Below are positions 1 through 6,180 of a DNA stretch of 7,675 nucleotides, in pieces. The notes beneath the pieces were generated by a model. The model was not told the origin of the DNA. It did not search any database and worked only from the letters and a program-made list of their open reading frames with translations. The stretch spans positions 1 through 7,675 of the forward strand of contig JAXHNF010000007.1 of NCBI GenBank assembly GCA_034520745.1, in the 5' to 3' direction. The translations under genes were made by a program, and so were the position numbers. Source of the stretch: Alkalibacterium sp034520745 (lineage in GTDB: Bacteria > Bacillota > Bacilli > Lactobacillales > Carnobacteriaceae_A). Position 1 is the stretch's first letter. Each line of letters begins with the position of its first letter.

Positions 1-141
1 GCACTGGCATCCGGACTGAGTGTGTACTGGCTGTTCCAGCTGACGGGGGTCAGGGAAGTGATCCTGAAAGTTTTCGTGGACGCGGTACTCTTTATGATCA
101 GTTACCGGATCCAGAAGTTTCTGATATTCAAGGATCGATGA
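1..141 (+). CDS. GtrA-like membrane protein, C-terminal end (partial)
   Basis: The frame is open from base 1 and ends at TGA 139-141, giving 46 residues of a C-terminus. A hydrophobic helix (VILKVFVDAVLFMISYRIQ) is followed by the short basic tail KFLIFKDR. This ending, with an S-[YF]-x-[IL]-[QN]-[KR]-x-x-[VI]-F motif after a membrane helix, is typical of GtrA domains. GtrA proteins are four-helix membrane proteins linked to moving polyprenyl-linked sugars for cell-surface polysaccharide or teichoic-acid glycosylation. In Bacilli the domain is often fused behind a family 2 glycosyltransferase, and which form this is cannot be told from the piece present. The family call rests on the last helix and tail only. 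No frame damage is visible. Confidence 0.6.
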   Translation, partial: ALASGLSVYWLFQLTGVREVILKVFVDAVLFMISYRIQKFLIFKDR

Positions 142-144
142 CAT

Positions 145-191
145 AAAAAATCAGCCTGATCACAGAGCTGTTGCTCACTGTGATCAGGCTG
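145..191 (-). terminator. Rho-independent terminator of gntR (may also serve the + strand gene)
   Basis: A perfect 14-bp inverted repeat (152-165 with 178-191, CAGCCTGATCACAG and its complement) has a 12-base loop. On the - strand it is followed by a run of six T (bases 150-145), so it best fits termination of gntR, whose stop lies about 10 bases upstream. In the + direction only a weak GTTATT tract follows, so it may partly insulate the convergent GtrA-type gene as well. Confidence 0.8.
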
Positions 192-200
192 GTTATTAGA

Positions 201-911
201 TTATCTCGTTACGATGGTTTCAGCCGCAAAGGCATCGGCGCGGTGTTTTGTCACGCTGAATTCGATCGTATCTCCGGTATCCAGATAGGCGATCTGTTCG
301 GTTATAGCGACCGGATCGTTCTGATCGATATCCAGATGACCCGCTTCTTCTTCCGTGGCTTTTTTCACGGTGAAACGGCGATGGGCGCTTTGAATCGTCA
401 AATCAAGGTCATTTTTGATATAATCATATATAGAGCCCTCGACATGCTTTCTTTCGAGACTTGGGACGCGGTCGATGGGGATGGCAGTTCTTTCGATCAC
501 GACAGGTTTGTCATCGACAAATCTTACTCTGTGAATGTCGTAGACGAAACTTCCCGGCTTGAGGTTGAGCTTGTCCTGAACGATCTCATCGGCCTGGACG
601 ACTTCAAAAGCCAGGATCTTGCTTTTCACGGTATTGCTGCTGAAGTAGGAAGTGAAACCGTTGATCTGATCGGACTGGGTGATGCGTCTGATTTCTTTTT
701 TACTCAAGTCTTTTACAAACGTTCCTGAGCCACGACGCTTGATGATCAGTCCTTCATCGACTAAAAGATCCAACGCACGCTTGACTGTCATCTTGCTCGT
801 GTTGTAAGCTTCACATAGGTCCTTTTCGAAAGGGAGCTGTTCAGTCGCAGTATAATCGCCATTAATGATCTTATCTTTAATGTCGGTGTAGATTTCTTCA
901 TATTTTTTCAT
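201..911 (-). CDS. GntR family transcriptional regulator, HutC subfamily (UTRA domain)
   Basis: The product has 236 residues, the usual length for the HutC subfamily of GntR repressors. Residues about 3-70 form the winged helix-turn-helix, with LPFEKDLCEAYNTSKMTVKR (recognition helix) and the wing signature EGLIIKRRGSGTFV. Residues about 90-230 form the UTRA effector-binding domain, including YDIHRVRFVDDKPVVIERT and, near the end, IEFSVTKHRADAF. Members of this family bind operators as dimers and release them on binding a small ligand, often a phosphorylated sugar. The gene is divergent from nanE across 176 bases, so nanE is its most likely target, and an amino-sugar phosphate such as GlcNAc-6-P, GlcN-6-P or ManNAc-6-P is an inferred effector. 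The ATG at 911 is preceded only by a weak ribosome site (AGAAAG). The frame is intact, unlike several neighbours. I do not assign a symbol because HutC-type paralogues cannot be told apart by eye. Confidence 0.9.
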   Translation of the reverse strand: MKKYEEIYTDIKDKIINGDYTATEQLPFEKDLCEAYNTSKMTVKRALDLLVDEGLIIKRRGSGTFVKDLSKKEIRRITQSDQINGFTSYFSSNTVKSKILAFEVVQADEIVQDKLNLKPGSFVYDIHRVRFVDDKPVVIERTAIPIDRVPSLERKHVEGSIYDYIKNDLDLTIQSAHRRFTVKKATEEEAGHLDIDQNDPVAITEQIAYLDTGDTIEFSVTKHRADAFAAETIVTR

Positions 912-950
912 AATGCACCGAACTTTCTAATATAGTCGACTTACTTTCTG

Positions 951-959
951 AGTATAACA
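951..959 (-). promoter_or_regulatory. Extended -10 promoter element for gntR
   Basis: On the - strand the sequence reads TGTTATACT: a TATACT -10 box (951-956) with the TG of an extended -10 one base upstream. It lies about 40 bases ahead of the gntR start. No good -35 box is seen 16-18 bases further upstream, which is acceptable for an extended -10 promoter. This is inference from motif match only. Confidence 0.45.
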
Positions 960-1003
960 CATGGATAAAAAAACATAATACCATTACGTGGAAAGTATAC
1001 ATG
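952..1003. promoter_or_regulatory. Candidate operator pair in the gntR-nanE intergenic region
   Basis: Two related words lie in the divergent region: GTATAACACATG (952-963, overlapping the gntR -10 box) and GTATACATG (995-1003), which contains the palindrome GTATAC. A separate 8-bp palindrome, AGTCGACT, sits at 934-941 in the gntR leader. HutC-type regulators bind short AT-centred palindromes of the GT-TA-AC kind, so these are plausible operator sites for autoregulation and nanE control. No exact known operator is recognised. Confidence 0.3.
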
Positions 1004-1030
1004 TGAAATATTTCATTAAATAACATCTCT

Positions 1031-1082
1031 TATATTAACTATACTATACTTATTTTTAGTAAATAGCAAGCATTTGGAGGGG
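1031..1082 (+). promoter_or_regulatory. nanE promoter -10 region and ribosome binding site
   Basis: Overlapping -10-like boxes occur at 1031-1036 (TATATT), 1040-1045 (TATACT) and 1045-1050 (TATACT). None has a convincing -35 hexamer at 16-18 bases, so the exact promoter is uncertain and may need activation or be weak. A strong Shine-Dalgarno GGAGGGG (1076-1082) lies five bases before the ATG at 1088 and fixes the nanE start. Confidence 0.45.
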
Positions 1083-1087
1083 TAAAT

Positions 1088-1762
1088 ATGTTAAATATTG
1101 TTAAAGATGGTCTGATTGTTTCCTGCCAGGCCTTGTCAAATGAACCGCTGCACAGTTCATTCATCATGGGGCGCATGGCAGTCGCCGCAGAGGAAGGAGG
1201 AGCCGCCGGTTTACGGGCGAATTCCAAGGCTGATATCCTGGAAATCAAGAAACAGACCTCACTTCCCATCATCGGGCTAGTGAAAAGACATTACATGGAT
1301 TCTGATATCTATATCACAGCCACGATGAAAGAAGTGGATGAGCTGATGGATGCGGGCTGTGACATGATCGCGATCCATGCCACACGCCAGGAAAGGCCCG
1401 AAGGTGAAACGCTGGAGGACTTCGTCAAGGCTGTCCGCGAAAAATACGGGGATATCCTCATGATGGCAGACACGTCCACAGTGGAAGAGGGGATAGATGC
1501 AGAGCGGCTGGGGTTCGATGTTGTTTCGACCACCCTGGTGGGTTACACGAGGTACACGAAAGGCCAGTCGATCTTTGAGAATGATTATGCGATGCTCAAA
1601 GAGTACTTAAGCTCTCTATCTGTCCCGGTCATCGCCGAAGGAAATGTCGATACGCCGGAGAAAGCGAAAGCGGCGCTGGACCTTGGTGTGCATGCAGTCG
1701 TGGTAGGCAGTGCGATCACCAGGCCTCAGGTCATTACCAAAGCGGTTTGCTCGACGCCATAA
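1088..1762 (+). CDS. nanE: N-acetylmannosamine-6-phosphate 2-epimerase NanE
   Basis: NanE converts ManNAc-6-phosphate to GlcNAc-6-phosphate in the cytoplasm, a step of sialic acid and ManNAc breakdown that feeds NagA/NagB. The frame seen has 224 residues with the family motifs in order: GLRAN (41-45), LPIIGLVKR with the catalytic lysine at 66, MADTST (D128), STTLVGYT (147-154), VIAEGNVDTPE with the conserved glutamate at 184, and VVVGSAITRPQ at the end. It is a TIM-barrel fold. The last eight residues (KAVCSTP region) do not fit the family. Dropping one A from AAA 1739-1741 and one T from TTT 1746-1748 gives ITKRLLDAISEKD and a TAG at 1774-1776, about 228 residues, a much more typical ending. 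The gene stands alone without nanA or nanK nearby and is divergent from a GntR regulator that probably controls it. Confidence 0.93.
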   Translation: MLNIVKDGLIVSCQALSNEPLHSSFIMGRMAVAAEEGGAAGLRANSKADILEIKKQTSLPIIGLVKRHYMDSDIYITATMKEVDELMDAGCDMIAIHATRQERPEGETLEDFVKAVREKYGDILMMADTSTVEEGIDAERLGFDVVSTTLVGYTRYTKGQSIFENDYAMLKEYLSSLSVPVIAEGNVDTPEKAKAALDLGVHAVVVGSAITRPQVITKAVCSTP

Positions 1763-1803
1763 GTGAAAAAGACTAGAAGAGTCAGCAATCAAAAATAAAA
1801 ATC

Positions 1804-1858
1804 AAAAGCAGCTCCAAAGTATCAGACGACCGTTGTCTGGCTCTGCGGAGCTGCTTTT
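1804..1858. terminator. Bidirectional terminator between nanE and the flavin oxidoreductase
   Basis: AAAAGCAGCTCC (1804-1815) pairs perfectly with GGAGCTGCTTTT (1847-1858). A second small hairpin, CAGAC with GTCTG (1823-1827 with 1835-1839), lies inside the loop. Each strand ends its stem in four T, so the structure can stop transcription from nanE (+) and from the convergent oxidoreductase gene (-). Confidence 0.8.
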
Positions 1859-1957
1859 GTCCTATGTGAAGAGAAGGTCTCAGTGTCCCCGAGACCTCTG
1901 GTTCCAGCTGCTGTATGTTCTGGTATATCAACAAGTCTTCGGAACCTTTTTCTTGGC

Positions 1958-2660
1958 CTAATATCCCAGGTATGGGTCGAAGACGATCCGGGTGAACGAG
2001 ACACCGCTGTTTCTCAGGCGTTTGCTGATGTCCTGGATGCTTTTCGGTTTGCCGGCGACGTAATAAATGGCATCGTTGCCGAGGGTGTCCGCCAGTTTTA
2101 AATAAGCGTTCCGGGTCTGTTCACGGTTGTTTGTGTAGATGGGTGTGAACTTTGGATTACTTTGAGCGATGGCGTCGAGTTCGTCCTTGAACAGATGCGT
2201 ATCGGCCGAAGAATAGACAAGCACGATGTCGCGGCGGGTGTCATGTTCCAGTTCCTTGATGATGGCGCGGTTGGCCGTTATGCCGATACCGGCGGCGATC
2301 AGAACGATGGGGGTGGTCGAATCCTTCACTTTGTACCAGCCAAACGGTCCGATCATGTTTACTTTATCTCCTGCTTTCAGTGAGAAAAGGGTGTTCTTGA
2401 AGCTGCTGAGCGGTTCATTGGCGTGTGTGGCGATCATCAGTTTTTCTTCGGAATGATCGGAGGCCACGGAAAAGATGCGGAACGGTTTTCCGTCTATTTT
2501 CTTTCCGGGGATAGTGAAGACGCCGTGGGACCCGGAATCCCAGATCAGCCCCTTCGGATAATCGAACCTTATCACATAATAATCATCATGCGGATTCTCG
2601 ATCGAGTGGACGGTCAGGCTGGTTCTGTTTGAACATACCTTTAAAATCTTTGAGTTTCAT
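1958..2660 (-). CDS. FAD-dependent NAD(P)H oxidoreductase, ferredoxin-NADP reductase-like (5' frameshift)
   Basis: The product is a soluble flavoprotein of the ferredoxin-NADP+ reductase superfamily, which moves electrons between NAD(P)H and an acceptor through FAD. Motifs visible from the N-terminus are ENPHDDYYVIRF, then RIFSVAS (the RxFS-type FAD-binding motif), GPFGWY, the nucleotide-binding loop LIAAGIGIT, then YVAGKPKSIQDI and the ending FDPYLGY. There is no 2Fe-2S or membrane domain. The acceptor is unknown. The translation start is clear: ATG 2660 with AAAGGAG about eight bases upstream. That frame (MKLKDFKGMF) hits a stop after 24 codons. Skipping one A of the AAA at 2628-2630 joins it to NRTSLTVHSIENPHDD and restores about 233 residues. 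Without that correction the longest intact frame would need the internal GTG at 2575, which lacks a ribosome site and would cut off the first beta strand of the FAD domain. Confidence 0.82.
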
Positions 2661-2687
2661 TGGACTGCTCCTTTCAGACATAGGGCT

Positions 2688-2717
2688 AGAATAACGTTGA
2701 ATCGAAAAAACCGTCAA
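2688..2717 (-). promoter_or_regulatory. Candidate promoter of the flavin oxidoreductase gene
   Basis: On the - strand TTGACG (2717-2712) and TATTCT (2693-2688) are 18 bases apart. They match five of six and four of six bases of the vegetative -35 and -10 boxes. The -35 box lies inside the downstream arm of the terminator that ends the preceding gene, and the ATG is 28 bases past the -10 box. Confidence 0.4.
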
Positions 2718-2747
2718 CTCACTAAGAAAAACTTAATCAGTCAACGG
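2705..2747 (-). terminator. Rho-independent terminator of the aldo-keto reductase gene
   Basis: In - strand RNA, bases 2747-2732 pair with 2726-2711 at 15 of 16 positions, three of them G-U, around a five-base loop. A run of six U follows (2710-2705). On the + strand the same positions give four mismatches, so the structure is specific for - strand transcription. It begins 15 bases after the reconstructed aldo-keto reductase stop. Confidence 0.8.
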
Positions 2748-2762
2748 ATTTTCAGTTAATAA

Positions 2763-3576
2763 TTAGCTGCGGACGTCTCTGATCTGCTGAAGTGTTTTAA
2801 CGTCTTCTTCAGAAATCTCAAAGTCCAGTTCTCTGCTTTTCTTTGATACGTCCTTCATGCGTGGATTTCGGCAGTGGGAGCGTATCTTTTTCCAGACAGT
2901 AGCGGATAGCAAGCTGAGCAACCGTGACACCGTATTTCTCAGCCATGTCTTTAAGCTCCGGCATATCCAGGACTTGTCCGGTAGCCAGTGGAGAGTAGGC
3001 TTCAACGACGATGTCATGATCTCGGCAGAAGGCCAGCAGTTCTTCCTGATCTTTCCCGATATAAAACGGGATCTGATTTGCCATCGGGACGATATCGCGC
3101 TCGTCAAGAATCGGCTGCAGATGCTTGATCTCGAAGTTTGAAACACCGATCGTTTTGATCTTGCCGTCATTGTAAAGTTTTTCCATGGCTTTCCATGACT
3201 GGACGTTTCCTTCCGTGCAGTCTTTGCCAATGTCGTTCCAAGGCCAAGGTGCATGGATAAGGTATAAGTCAAGGTAGTCGACACCTAAATTGGTGATCGT
3301 TTTGTTGAAGGCCTCGAGAGTTTCATCGTAACCCTTGATTTCCGCAGGCAGCTTGCTTGTGATGAAAATATCTTCTCTCGGCATATCAAATTCGCGGATC
3401 GCCTTTCCGACGTTCTCTTCATTGCGGTAAGCCAGAGCCGTATCGATGTGCGTATAGCCGGCTTTAAGCGCCATCGTCACTGAGTCGTAGGCTTCTTTGT
3501 TCGGTATCTGCCATGTCCCAAAACCGATGCTCGGGATGGTGACACCATTGTGAAACGTGAATTCTGCTTTTTTCAT
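2763..3576 (-). CDS. Aldo/keto reductase, AKR5-like (3' frameshift)
   Basis: This is an NADPH-dependent carbonyl reductase with a TIM-barrel fold, of the 2,5-diketo-D-gluconate/methylglyoxal reductase type. The physiological substrate cannot be read from sequence. The catalytic tetrad is visible: D45 and Y50 in HIDTALAYRNEENVGKAI, K75 in FITSKLP, and H108 in YLIHAPWP. Other family marks are IPSIGFGTW at the start, IGVSNFE, and LPLPKSTH near the C-terminus (cofactor phosphate site). The ATG at 3576 follows AGGAGG (3593-3588). The starting frame ends early at 2818 with RIKEKQRTGL. One extra base in the window 2829-2841 (GAAAAGCAGAGAAC on the - strand) must be skipped to reach RELDFEISEEDVKTLQQIRD and the stop at 2763-2765. 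This gives about 270 residues, the normal family length. It lies 90 bases downstream of the membrane-protein gene on the same strand but has its own -10 box. Confidence 0.9.
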
Positions 3577-3587
3577 ACTATATTATT

Positions 3588-3618
3588 CCTCCTAAAAATA
3601 TGATCCTTTTACATTATA
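3588..3618 (-). promoter_or_regulatory. -10 box and ribosome site of the aldo-keto reductase gene
   Basis: A perfect TATAAT is read on the - strand at 3618-3613, and AGGAGG at 3593-3588 lies 11 bases before the ATG at 3576. No clear TTGACA-like -35 box is found at 16-18 bases. The gene can therefore be transcribed separately from the gene upstream, though no terminator is seen between them. Confidence 0.5.
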
Positions 3619-3666
3619 ACGCAAATTTAATGAAAATGCTTACTTTTTGACTGGCTCATCTCTCAT

Positions 3667-5439
3667 CTATTTATAAGTGACTAAAATGATGAACTCACCT
3701 TGCAGATAAGCGTCCTCTTCAACTTCAAGACGTCTGATGATAACGGTCAGGCGTGCTTCCTCGTTTTCTTCTGTATAGCTCATGTCTTCCAGTGCTCTCT
3801 GAGGATCGGTCTGGTTTTCTTCCCAGATATTTTCTCTGATGAAGGACAAGTCATAAGTCGAGTAAAGAGCTATCGCCTTCAAGAAGCTCGACACTGAAAT
3901 CTTCAGGATCAGCCGTGACAACCAGGGAATATGGGTCCGTGTTCAGGTCGATGTCGATCGGACTGCCTTGATAAGTCGATACTTCAACCAGTTCATCGAC
4001 ATCAGTCAAATGACAGGTTCAGCGGCTGCGAAAAGTCCAGTTCTATGAAAGCATAACCGGTCTGGTCGGGTCCGGATGGTCCGGGGAAGTCGGTATCCGA
4101 TCCGTAATAATAATGATAACTGGAAGTCGAAACCGAACGTATTGTCAAAATCCCGGTAGTATTCAAAGTTTTCCGGAAGCCAGTCCAGCTGCTCGAGCTG
4201 ATCCTGTTCGTTCAGGTAATTCATGCTGTAGCTGAAGCGCGCTTTTTCTTCATCCGTCAGCTCTTCCTCGAGAGCGGACCGTGCCGTCTTCTGTGAGGTG
4301 GGGTTCCACTAAATGCTTCTGCCTGGCTGAGCTGATTTCTGATACCGATCGAGACAGCATCGATCATCGGAAGGATCGAAATGAGACCGAGACCCATCAG
4401 CAGAAACGGAATGAAGCGTTTCTTGGATTTCAGGAAACTGTAGATAATGGTGCTGACGATTGAAAAGATTCCGAAAAGCAGGACGAAATAACGCCCGTGG
4501 GTCAGGCCGAAGTCGGCTGTTTTCAAGCTCGAGGATACGGTCTGAAAAACTGCGACCACGAGTAATAAATAAGGATAAAACTGGCTGAACAACGGCGATT
4601 TTTCTTGTCGGAGTTTTTCCGCTAAAAAGAGGGTCACAATCCCGACCACGGTATAGCTGATCAGCATCGGTTCCATCAGATTGTCTTGCCAGAACTCACC
4701 GGTGATGTTTATCAGAATATATGCGATGAGTATGGCACTGAAAACGAGCAGGACAGGAATAATGATAAATGCAATCAGGATCTCAAGTATCTGAGGGATG
4801 CTTTTTGCTTTAGCGATCGAATCCGCCTGTTTGTCCCTCATCAAAGACCGGGAGCCTTGACAGTAAATAGACAGGGGCGACAAAGAGAAACACGACAGCG
4901 GCATTGTAGGCGAACCAGCGGTAATCGAGCTCGTAAATAAGTGTCGTGTAGGCACTCAGGATGGCACTGATCCCGATGAACAAAATGATTGCAATGAGCA
5001 GACTTGAAAAGACCGCTTTTATAAAGATGATCAGTGAATCAGCGAAAGTCAGACGTGTTTTGAGCGTCGGTACAACGAGCAGCAGCACGGCCAGTATAAA
5101 ATACATAACGGTGGTGCGGATTGAGCCCGACTGATTATAGCCTAATGGAGCCTGGCGCAGATAGAAATAATACAGGAGCGGTAAAATCAGACTGGCTGCT
5201 TTGATCCCCCATACCAGTCCGGATTTAAGTGACTTTATTTCCGAAAAAAACTGAATCGCAACGAGCAGCATGACACCCAGCCCAAGACTCAAAATGTGAT
5301 TCATATAATCCGAATCACCTTCTGTATAAATTGTCACGATAGTCAGTATGACGATGGCGACCAGCAGTGCAATAGCCAGCGGGAAACGTGACATAGACGC
5401 AGCCCACTGATTCTTTCTTTTAACAAACCAGCTTGACAT
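3667..5439 (-). pseudogene. Polytopic membrane protein resembling DUF4153, broken into several frames
   Basis: The reconstructed product has about 588 residues. It starts at ATG 5439, preceded by GGAGGAG, and ends at TAG 3669-3667. Residues about 17-420 carry roughly eleven hydrophobic helices, including SRFPLAIALLVAIVILTIV, ADSLIIFIKAVFSSLLIAII and PQILEILIAFIIIPVLLVF. The C-terminal 170 or so residues are soluble and acidic, with FSYSMNYLNEQDQLEQLDWL and YHYYYGSDTDFPGPSGPDQ. The layout of many helices followed by a short globular domain with a YL-x(n)-WLP motif matches my knowledge of Firmicutes DUF4153 proteins, whose function is unknown. Six single-base +1 shifts are needed: near 4835-4837 (CCC on +), 4311-4313, 4275-4280, 4130-4132, 4008-4010 and 3859-3870. 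Each correction joins sensible protein, for example FDEDKQADSIAKAKS at the first. It is either a true pseudogene or an intact gene with sequencing errors, and I favour errors. Confidence 0.65.
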
Positions 5440-5471
5440 TAGCTGATGAACTCCTCCATTTGTGAACCTTT

Positions 5472-5500
5472 ATTAACATCAGTTTACGACTATATGACAA
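5472..5500 (-). promoter_or_regulatory. Candidate promoter of the DUF4153-like gene
   Basis: On the - strand TTGTCA (5500-5495) and GTTAAT (5477-5472) are separated by exactly 17 bases. They match five of six and four of six bases of the vegetative consensus. They lie 33 bases before the ATG, with the ribosome site GGAGGAG in between. An alternative -10, TATAGT, overlaps nearby but has no partner -35. Confidence 0.4.
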
Positions 5501-5586
5501 AATAAGCAATTGAATCGATGGGAGAGAAGAGGTGAAAGAACAGTTGTGGATTTTGTATAGTTGGCGAGCATTGCGTGATGATTTGT

Positions 5587-6066
5587 GTGCCGTTCGGATA
5601 GGTTTCTGGCTGGCGAAGGTCACGCAATCGACTCCAGCGTGCCGTTCGGATGGGATCCGGGCTGGTGAAGGTCACGGAATCGTCTCTGGCGTGCCGTTCA
5701 GGTGGGATTCGGGCTGGTGAAGGTCACGGAATCTGCTCCAGCGTGCCGTTCGGATAGGTTTCTGGCTGGTGAAGGTCACGCGATCGACTCCGCAGCGTGC
5801 CGTTCGGATGGGATTCTGATTGGTGAAGGTCACGCAATCAGCTCCAGCGTGCCGTTCGGATGGGGTTCCGGCTGGTGAACGTCACGCAATCGTCTCCAGC
5901 GTGCCGTTCGAATGGGATTCTGATTGATGAACGTCACGCAATGGTCTCCGGCGTGCCGTCCAGTCGGATCCGTGCTGGCGAAGGTCACGCAATCGACTCC
6001 AGCGTGCCGTTCGGATGGGATCCGTGCTCACGAAGGTCACGCAATCGACTCCAGCGTGCCGTTCGT
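5587..6066. repeat. Array of 52-bp tandem repeats with an internal imperfect palindrome
   Basis: Units begin with GTGCCGT at 5587, 5639, 5691, 5743, 5797, 5849, 5901, 5953, 6004 and 6056. This gives nine full units (seven of 52, one of 54, one of 51) and a short tenth that stops matching near 6066. A decayed half unit is visible upstream from about 5561. The consensus starts GTGCCGTTCGGATGGGATTC, has GGCTGGTGAAGGTCACGC in the middle and ends AATCGACTCCAGC. Within each unit GCGTGCCGTTC and GAAGGTCACGC are inverted copies matching at 9 of 11 positions, so each can fold into a hairpin of about 41 bases. A period of 52 is not a multiple of three, so the array is very unlikely to encode protein. 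It fills most of the gap between the DUF4153-like gene and the IS3 element and is more GC-rich than its surroundings. Confidence 0.95.
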
Positions 6067-6129
6067 GGAGTTATGTCGAGAATGGACACCTAAAATACGG
6101 TTATTAGCCAATCGATGACTGGCTTAACA

Positions 6130-6172
6130 TTGTGGTCAAGTTGATTCAAAGTGCGAATAAACTTGATCACAA
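6130..6172 (+). other. Long hairpin just beyond the IS3 transposase stop
   Basis: Bases 6130-6147 and 6155-6172 form an 18-bp inverted repeat with two DNA mismatches and a seven-base loop. In + strand RNA one mismatch becomes a G-U pair (17 of 18 paired). It begins nine bases beyond the transposase stop. No T-run follows on either strand, so it is not a standard terminator. It may be part of the IS right end or a device that blocks transcription entering the element. Confidence 0.55.
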
Positions 6173-6180
6173 CGCTCTCA

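Noticed and set aside
171..728. A 185-residue frame on the + strand opposite gntR
   Set aside because: It lies fully within the well-supported gntR gene on the other strand, has no ribosome site and resembles no protein. It is an antisense shadow.
1875..1897. Hairpin AGGTCTC/GAGACCT with a nine-base loop as a second terminator
   Set aside because: The stem is only 7 bp and no T-run follows on either strand. The hairpin at 1804-1858 already explains termination.
3667..4224. Two separate small hypothetical proteins at 3667-3921 and 4006-4224
   Set aside because: Their sequences continue one another and the membrane protein upstream once single-base shifts are allowed, and neither has its own ribosome site.
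5587..6066. CRISPR array
   Set aside because: The whole 52-bp period is conserved. The linkers (AATCGACTCCAGC and close variants) are near-identical rather than unique spacers, and no cas gene is in the window.
5532..6118. Small proteins encoded across the tandem repeats (frames at 5532-5720, 5860-6093 and 5924-6118)
   Set aside because: The repeat period is not a multiple of three, so the frames change register in each unit, and they have no family-like sequence. They are by-products of GC-rich repeats lacking stops.
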